Assembly (NCBI GenBank): GCA_031430575.1
Contig: JANPBT010000033.1
Location: 1-8,505 of the forward strand
From: JANMDS01 sp031430575
GTDB lineage: Bacteria > Pseudomonadota > Gammaproteobacteria > Burkholderiales > Casimicrobiaceae
DNA length: 8,505 bases
Direction of reading: 5' to 3'
Position numbers and translations under genes: made by a program. The notes beneath the pieces were generated by a model. The model had not been told where the DNA came from, ran no database searches, and worked only from the letters and a program-made list of their open reading frames with translations. Numbering within the stretch: the first letter of the stretch is position 1; every line of letters starts with the position of its first letter. Below are positions 1-3,456 of this stretch, one piece after another.

Positions 1-211
1 CTACGGTGGTACTGATGCGCAGATGGTTGCAGTGGGCGGCACGCTCAAATTGAGCCCGAACGTTGCATTGGCAATTCCGGTGGATGGTACGACGGGTGTA
101 ATCGATTGGGCTTGCACCTCCGCAGCAGTGGCGACAGCTAGTGCACGTTTGTTGACAAACCGCCCTGTGGGCACGTTGAACGCTAAATACGCGCCAACCG
201 AGTGCAAATAA
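1..211 (+). CDS. Type IV pilin, C-terminal fragment (5' end outside window)
   Basis: Reading frame 2 is open from the left edge to the TAA at 209-211 and encodes the last ~69 residues of a pilin. The C-terminus (DWAC...KYAPTECK) has two cysteines that would form the disulfide-bonded D-region loop typical of type IVa major pilins. It aligns without gaps to the C-terminus of the complete pilin downstream at about 38 of 58 identical residues, so the two are tandem paralogues. The N-terminal prepilin leader and hydrophobic helix lie upstream of the window and cannot be checked. As a pilin it would be processed by the prepilin peptidase and assembled into the extracellular fibre. A strong hairpin terminator follows 17 bases after the stop, so it probably ends its own transcript. 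The family assignment is firm because of the paralogue; major versus minor pilin cannot be decided. Confidence 0.85.
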   Translation, partial: YGGTDAQMVAVGGTLKLSPNVALAIPVDGTTGVIDWACTSAAVATASARLLTNRPVGTLNAKYAPTECK

Positions 212-228
212 TTAGTTGATTTAACTGA

Positions 229-255
229 GAATACACCCGCTCTGCGGGTGTATTC
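229..255 (+). terminator. Hairpin terminator after the first pilin
   Basis: GAATACACCCGC (229-240) and GCGGGTGTATTC (244-255) are perfect 12-bp inverted repeats separated by a three-base loop TCT, followed by ATTTAAAA. The stem is long and GC-rich at the loop end. The trailing U-tract is short, so termination may be partial and could let some transcription into the second pilin. It lies between two pilin paralogues, where a strong stop for the first gene would be expected. Confidence 0.8.
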
Positions 256-267
256 ATTTAAAAGTAC

Positions 268-274
268 GGGGAAA
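268..274 (+). promoter_or_regulatory. Ribosome binding site of the complete pilin
   Basis: GGGGAAA lies 6 bases before the ATG at 281 and resembles a Shine-Dalgarno sequence. It supports ATG 281 over the in-frame GTG at 248, which lies inside the 3' arm of the terminator stem and has no such site. Confidence 0.6.
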
Positions 275-280
275 TCGAAA

Positions 281-811
281 ATGACTGAAGATCGCGCAAA
301 GCGACACGCCGGTTTTACGATGATTGAGCTTATGATGGTGATCTCGGTTATCGGGACGCTCGCCGCAATCGCAATTCCAGCCTACTCGGGCTATACGATT
401 CGTACAAAAGTGGCAGAAGGGCTCTCGTTGGCAAGTGCGGCAAAAAAAAATGTAGAAGAAGGCTGGTACACGCAGTCTTTTGACGGTATTGGGCTCGCTG
501 CGGCCGCTTACAACGGAAACCCGATTGCCGAGCGCAGCAGCAAGTACGTGTCGTCGGTGACGATCGATCCGGTCAATGCGCGCATCGTCGTGACAATCAA
601 CGGTGGCTCAGGAACAGGCCTGGCGTCGATTGCGGGCAATACGCTTCACCTCTCAGCAAACGTACAAAACGCGATTCCAACTAACGCGAGTCGCGGCGTG
701 CTGGATTGGGCGTGTAGTTCGGCAGCAAACTCTACGGCTAGCGTGCGGGGTTTAACGAATATCGCAGTCGGCACGTTACCCGCGAAGTACGCGCCTACTG
801 AGTGCGCGTAA
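281..811 (+). CDS. pilA: Type IV pilin (PilA-like prepilin)
   Basis: This is a 176-residue prepilin. A short positively charged leader (residues 1-11) ends in Gly11, followed by Phe12 and the class III signature GFTMIEL. Cleavage by the prepilin peptidase after Gly11 would leave an N-methylated Phe, with Glu16 as the conserved mature Glu5. Residues 12-35 form the hydrophobic helix that anchors the subunit in the inner membrane and later packs in the fibre core. Cys145 and Cys175 bracket the C-terminal D-region, presumably as a disulfide. The start at ATG 281 is preceded by GGGGAAA and gives a leader of normal length; the upstream GTG at 248 would add 11 residues from inside a terminator and is unlikely. 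The C-terminus is about two thirds identical to the pilin fragment upstream, which indicates a tandem duplication. A nine-A run lies in codons 54-57. Whether it is the major fibre subunit or a minor one cannot be told. Confidence 0.92.
   Translation: MTEDRAKRHAGFTMIELMMVISVIGTLAAIAIPAYSGYTIRTKVAEGLSLASAAKKNVEEGWYTQSFDGIGLAAAAYNGNPIAERSSKYVSSVTIDPVNARIVVTINGGSGTGLASIAGNTLHLSANVQNAIPTNASRGVLDWACSSAANSTASVRGLTNIAVGTLPAKYAPTECA
442..450 (+). repeat. A9 homopolymer inside the pilin gene
   Basis: Nine consecutive A residues span codons 54-57 (Ala-Lys-Lys-Asn) of the complete pilin. The run contains an A-AAA-AAA heptamer in frame. Tracts of this length can cause replication slippage or transcriptional slippage. 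A one-base change would shift the frame and remove the whole globular domain. It may equally be just two Lys codons followed by Asn. Confidence 0.9.
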
Positions 812-861
812 TCGATGCGAGGTCGTTACGGTAAATTATCGACATTAACACGAAAAAATCA

Positions 862-1605
862 ATGGTTATGAATCGTTATAAAGCGGGTGGCATCCATTTC
901 GCGATCTGTGCTGCCGTGGCCGTCTTACTCTACGCACTCTTACATTCTATTTTCTATCCAGCGCCGCTGCTGCGTGCAGTCGGGGGGCTTGAAATTTTTT
1001 TGATTATTTTGGCGTGTGATGTGATCATCGGCCCGTTGTTGACAACAATCGTCTATCGCGTTGGCAAGTCTTCTCTGCGCTTTGATCTTACAGTGATTGC
1101 CTTGCTTCAGATCGCCGCCCTCGGGTATGGACTGCATACGCTTTGGACTGGACGACCGGTCTATTTAGCGGCATTAGGTCATCGCGTTGACTTGATTCAA
1201 GCCTCTGATATTCAGGATAAAAATCTAGAAGACGCGAAGGCAGTGCTGCCGCGCTTTGGCCCGCGTTGGGTGGGCGTCAATCCACCCAAAGACCGGCAAG
1301 AGCGGGATAAAGTCATGTGGCAAGCGATCGCAGGCGGTGGCGACTATGGCCATCTCCCAAAATATCATGCGCCAATTGAATCAATGCATGTAGAAATGCT
1401 CTCTCGTGCGGAGTCGATTGAAAATTTGAAGAAATTTAACGAAGGCCGTGAAGCACAGATTGACGAATGGTTCGCAGCACAAAAAATTGATCCTGCAAAA
1501 GCTAAATTTCAAGGACTCAAAGCCCCGCGCCATGATATGGCCGTTGTGCTCGACGCGACAACAGGTCGTGTTTTGGCGATTGCGCCGTTTGCACCGTGGA
1601 AGTAG
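862..1605 (+). CDS. tfpZ: TfpX/TfpZ-family type IV pilin accessory protein
   Basis: This 247-residue inner-membrane protein has three predicted hydrophobic helices (about residues 11-31, 43-64 and 76-95) and a C-terminal soluble domain of about 150 residues. Features I associate with the TfpX/TfpZ pilin accessory family are PxxLLRAVGG followed by CDVIIGPLLT (residues 34-61), a KSSLRFDL segment before the third helix, the GRPVY motif just after it (residues 97-101), and a C-terminus with GRVLAIAP and PW. Members are encoded directly after a pilin gene and are thought to modulate assembly or display of that pilin; the exact biochemical role is not established. The gene begins 50 bases after the pilin stop. 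No clear Shine-Dalgarno precedes ATG 862, and the in-frame ATG at 868 is an equally possible start. No strong terminator separates it from the pilin, so the two may be co-transcribed. Confidence 0.85.
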   Translation: MVMNRYKAGGIHFAICAAVAVLLYALLHSIFYPAPLLRAVGGLEIFLIILACDVIIGPLLTTIVYRVGKSSLRFDLTVIALLQIAALGYGLHTLWTGRPVYLAALGHRVDLIQASDIQDKNLEDAKAVLPRFGPRWVGVNPPKDRQERDKVMWQAIAGGGDYGHLPKYHAPIESMHVEMLSRAESIENLKKFNEGREAQIDEWFAAQKIDPAKAKFQGLKAPRHDMAVVLDATTGRVLAIAPFAPWK

Positions 1606-1618
1606 CGGCTTGAGTTAA

Positions 1619-1639
1619 AGCCTGCGCTCGACGCGGGCT
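1619..1639 (+). terminator. Weak hairpin after tfpZ, possible terminator
   Basis: AGCCTGCG (1619-1626) can pair with CGCGGGCT (1632-1639), with one G-U wobble, around a five-base loop, 13 bases after the tfpZ stop. No T-tract follows on the + strand, so intrinsic termination is doubtful. Its position at the end of the pilus region is the main argument for it. Confidence 0.3.
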
Positions 1640-1655
1640 CATGATCCACTTTGGA

Positions 1656-1682
1656 AGCGGCAGCAATAATTGCTAGACCGCT
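1656..1682. promoter_or_regulatory. Compound inverted repeat upstream of formate dehydrogenase
   Basis: The dyad AGCAAT-A-ATTGCT (1662-1674) is perfect. It is flanked by a second pair, AGCGG (1656-1660) and CCGCT (1678-1682). Nested arms centred 33 bases before the fdsB start codon could be a regulator operator or an RNA hairpin. NAD-linked formate dehydrogenase operons in some relatives are controlled by a LysR-type regulator, FdsR, but I cannot match this to a known site and no regulator gene is visible here. Confidence 0.4.
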
Positions 1683-1688
1683 AAAAGC

Positions 1689-1694
1689 TAGAAT
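1689..1694 (+). promoter_or_regulatory. Candidate -10 element of formate dehydrogenase operon
   Basis: TAGAAT matches TATAAT at five of six positions and ends six bases before the ATG at 1701. Transcription from it would begin at or near the start codon, giving a leaderless message, which fits the lack of a Shine-Dalgarno sequence. No good -35 hexamer is visible 16-18 bases upstream; the inverted repeat occupies that place, which would suit activator-dependent control. Confidence 0.35.
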
Positions 1695-1700
1695 TCACGA

Positions 1701-3407
1701 ATGCAAACCGCGCGCATTCCGATCTCTGATCTAAAAAAGCCTCGCGCAACTCCCAAGGGTCGGCAAATTGCGCCGCAGGTACGCGCTGAGATCGTTGGGT
1801 TGCTCGGTGAAAAGCCGCGCGACCGGCAATATCTCATTGAATATTTGCATCTCATTCAAGATGCCAATGGGCACATTTCTGCCGATCATATCGCGGCTTT
1901 GGCGCAGGCTTTGAAGCTTTCGCAGGTGGAGGTGTATGAAGTCGCGACGTTTTATCATCACTTTGACGTGCTCCGCGACGGCGACGCCGCACCGCCTGCG
2001 CATACGGTGCGGATCTGCGCGAGTATTGCTTGCGCGATAGCGGGCGGGCAGCTGCTTTTTGAGGATTTAAAAAATTCTTGCGGCGCAGATGTGCGCGTGA
2101 TGCATGCGCCGTGCGTGGGGCAGTGCGATCATGCGCCGATGGCCGTGGTCGATCAGGTGCAAATCAAAACCGCGACGCCGCAAAAAATCGCGCAAGCGTT
2201 AACGCTGCCGCGCGCATCGGAGTCAACATCGTCATCGATACCTGCGGCGCAGATTTCTGTGCCTGAAGGTGCATTTTCTGCGTTTAAAAACTTCGCTGAA
2301 GGCGGGCTGCCTCTTGCGCAATTAATTGCGACGATGAAAGACGCTAACTTGCGCGGCCTCGGTGGTGCAGGCTTTGCGGCCGGGCGCAAGTGGGAGATTG
2401 TGCGCAGCTTTGAAGGTCCGCGCGCGATGGTGGTCAATGCCGATGAAGGCGAGCCCGGCACGTTTAAAGATCGCTACTATTTAGAGCGCAATCCATGGCA
2501 ATTTTGGGAGGGCGTGTTGATCGCGGCTTGGGCCGTAGAGGCACAAACGGTTTACGTGTATTTACGCGATGAATATCACGATTTGCGGCGCGCGATGGAG
2601 GCGCAGCTCACCGCGCTGCAAATGCATTTTCCGGCACTGGCAGCGAGCCCCTATCGATTGCCGCAGATCGAGATGCGGCGTGGTGCAGGTGCCTATATTT
2701 GCGGTGAAGAAAGTGCGCTCATTGAGTCAGTTGAAGGCAAGCGGGGCATACCGCGCTTGCGTCCGCCCTATATTGCGCAGGCGGGCGTCTTCGGTCAGCC
2801 AACCCTTGCGCATAATGTGGAAACGCTTTATTGGATTCCCGAAATCTTGCGCAAAGGCGCGGCATGGTGGCGCGGGCAGGGGCGAAATGGGCGCAACGGT
2901 TTGCGCTCGTATTCCGTTAGCGGGCGCGTCAAAACCCCAGGGGTCAAGCTTGCGCCCGCAGGCATTTCATTGCATGAATTGATCGATGAATTTTGCGATG
3001 GCATGCTCGCGGGGCATTCGCTTTACGCCTATTTGCCGGGCGGGGCATCAGGCGGCATCTTGCCTGCTTCGCTGGCAAATGTGCCCCTCGATTTCGATAC
3101 TCTGCAAGCCCATGACGCGTTTATCGGCTCGGCGGCGATTGTGGTGCTTTCGCAGCGAGATCGGGTGCGCGATGCGGCGCTCAATTTAATGCAATTTTTT
3201 GAGCATGAGAGTTGCGGGCAATGCACGCCGTGTCGCGTCGGCACGCGCAAAGCGGCCGTGCTCATGGCGCAAGAAAATTGGGATGAAAAATTATTAAGCG
3301 AGCTCTCGCAAACGATGATCGATGCCTCGATTTGCGGGCTGGGGCAGGCCGCACCTAATCCGTTGCTCACTGCTATGAAGTATTTTCCGCAGGAATTTGC
3401 TCGGTGA
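1701..3407 (+). CDS. fdsB: NAD-dependent formate dehydrogenase beta subunit, NuoE-NuoF fusion
   Basis: This 568-residue electron-output subunit passes electrons from formate to NAD+. Residues ~25-170 form a NuoE/FdsG-like thioredoxin-fold domain with a complete [2Fe-2S] set: Cys106-x4-Cys111 and Cys138-x3-Cys142. A linker (~170-195) leads into a NuoF/FdsB-like domain with a glycine-rich segment GLGGAGFAAGRKW (219-231), NADEGEPGTFKDR (246-258) and a GAGAYICGEESALIE segment (from 328), which bind FMN and NAD. An SLBB-like region follows, then the C-terminal [4Fe-4S] motif Cys505-x2-Cys508-x2-Cys511 with Cys545 as the likely fourth ligand. In Cupriavidus-type enzymes FdsG and FdsB are separate; here they are one chain, as in the two-subunit FDH1 described from Methylorubrum extorquens, whose beta subunit is of similar size. 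No Shine-Dalgarno precedes ATG 1701. One perfect copy of the 15-base repeat encodes IPAAQI exactly in the interdomain linker. Confidence 0.93.
   Translation: MQTARIPISDLKKPRATPKGRQIAPQVRAEIVGLLGEKPRDRQYLIEYLHLIQDANGHISADHIAALAQALKLSQVEVYEVATFYHHFDVLRDGDAAPPAHTVRICASIACAIAGGQLLFEDLKNSCGADVRVMHAPCVGQCDHAPMAVVDQVQIKTATPQKIAQALTLPRASESTSSSIPAAQISVPEGAFSAFKNFAEGGLPLAQLIATMKDANLRGLGGAGFAAGRKWEIVRSFEGPRAMVVNADEGEPGTFKDRYYLERNPWQFWEGVLIAAWAVEAQTVYVYLRDEYHDLRRAMEAQLTALQMHFPALAASPYRLPQIEMRRGAGAYICGEESALIESVEGKRGIPRLRPPYIAQAGVFGQPTLAHNVETLYWIPEILRKGAAWWRGQGRNGRNGLRSYSVSGRVKTPGVKLAPAGISLHELIDEFCDGMLAGHSLYAYLPGGASGGILPASLANVPLDFDTLQAHDAFIGSAAIVVLSQRDRVRDAALNLMQFFEHESCGQCTPCRVGTRKAAVLMAQENWDEKLLSELSQTMIDASICGLGQAAPNPLLTAMKYFPQEFAR
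1765..1782 (+). repeat. Possible degenerate copy near the start of fdsB
   Basis: AAATTGCGCCGCAGGTAC resembles AAATCTGCGCCGCAGGTAT with one base missing and the last base changed. It encodes Ile23-Ala-Pro-Gln-Val in the variable N-terminal extension of the beta subunit. Confidence 0.4.
2075..2090 (-). repeat. Possible degenerate copy of the 15-base repeat
   Basis: Twelve bases, TGCGGCGCAGAT (2079-2090), match the minus-strand repeat and its flank exactly. The four bases before them match at only two positions. It encodes Ser-Cys-Gly-Ala-Asp in the NuoE-like domain, similar to the peptide of copy 4. It may be chance in an Ala-rich gene. Confidence 0.35.
2238..2252 (-). repeat. Dispersed 15-base repeat, copy 1
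   Basis: This is a perfect minus-strand copy of CTGCGCCGCAGGTAT; the match to the AAAT-prefixed version extends to 2256. On the + strand it encodes Ile180-Pro-Ala-Ala-Gln-Ile in the linker between the NuoE-like and NuoF-like domains of fdsB. The core CTGCG-C-CGCAG is an odd-length palindrome with an asymmetric GTAT flank that gives the element a direction. Confidence 0.9.
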
Positions 3408-3428
3408 AAGCACTCAAAAAGCCCAAAT

Positions 3429-3443
3429 CTGCGCCGCAGGTAT
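3429..3443 (+). repeat. Dispersed 15-base repeat, copy 2 (intergenic)
   Basis: A perfect plus-strand copy of CTGCGCCGCAGGTAT lies in the 49-base gap between the two formate dehydrogenase genes, just before the ribosome binding site of the alpha subunit. Similarity to copy 3 extends upstream through an A-tract (3415-3443 against 4094-4123). It is the only perfect copy outside coding sequence in this window. Confidence 0.9.
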
Positions 3444-3444
3444 T

Positions 3445-3450
3445 GGAAAG
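3445..3450 (+). promoter_or_regulatory. Ribosome binding site of the alpha subunit
   Basis: GGAAAG lies six bases before ATG 3457. It supports this start over in-frame TTG 3397, which would overlap the beta-subunit gene and add 20 residues partly encoded by repeat copy 2. Confidence 0.65.
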
Positions 3451-3456
3451 TCATTG

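Noticed and set aside
248..280. Extended start for the pilin at GTG 248
   Set aside because: The GTG lies inside the 3' arm of the terminator hairpin and has no ribosome site. ATG 281 has GGGGAAA and gives a normal 11-residue prepilin leader.
1324..1331. GCGATCGC octamer (HIP1-like)
   Set aside because: Only one copy was noticed in the window, which fits chance, so it is not the highly iterated palindrome of cyanobacteria.
2569..3189. Open frames of 137 and 67 residues on the + strand inside fdsB
   Set aside because: They are shadow frames of a strongly supported gene, with Arg/Cys-rich composition and no recognisable domain.
3397..3456. Extended start for the alpha subunit at TTG 3397
   Set aside because: It would overlap the beta gene and encode 20 residues largely from the repeat. 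ATG 3457 has GGAAAG at good spacing and begins exactly at the 2Fe-2S domain.
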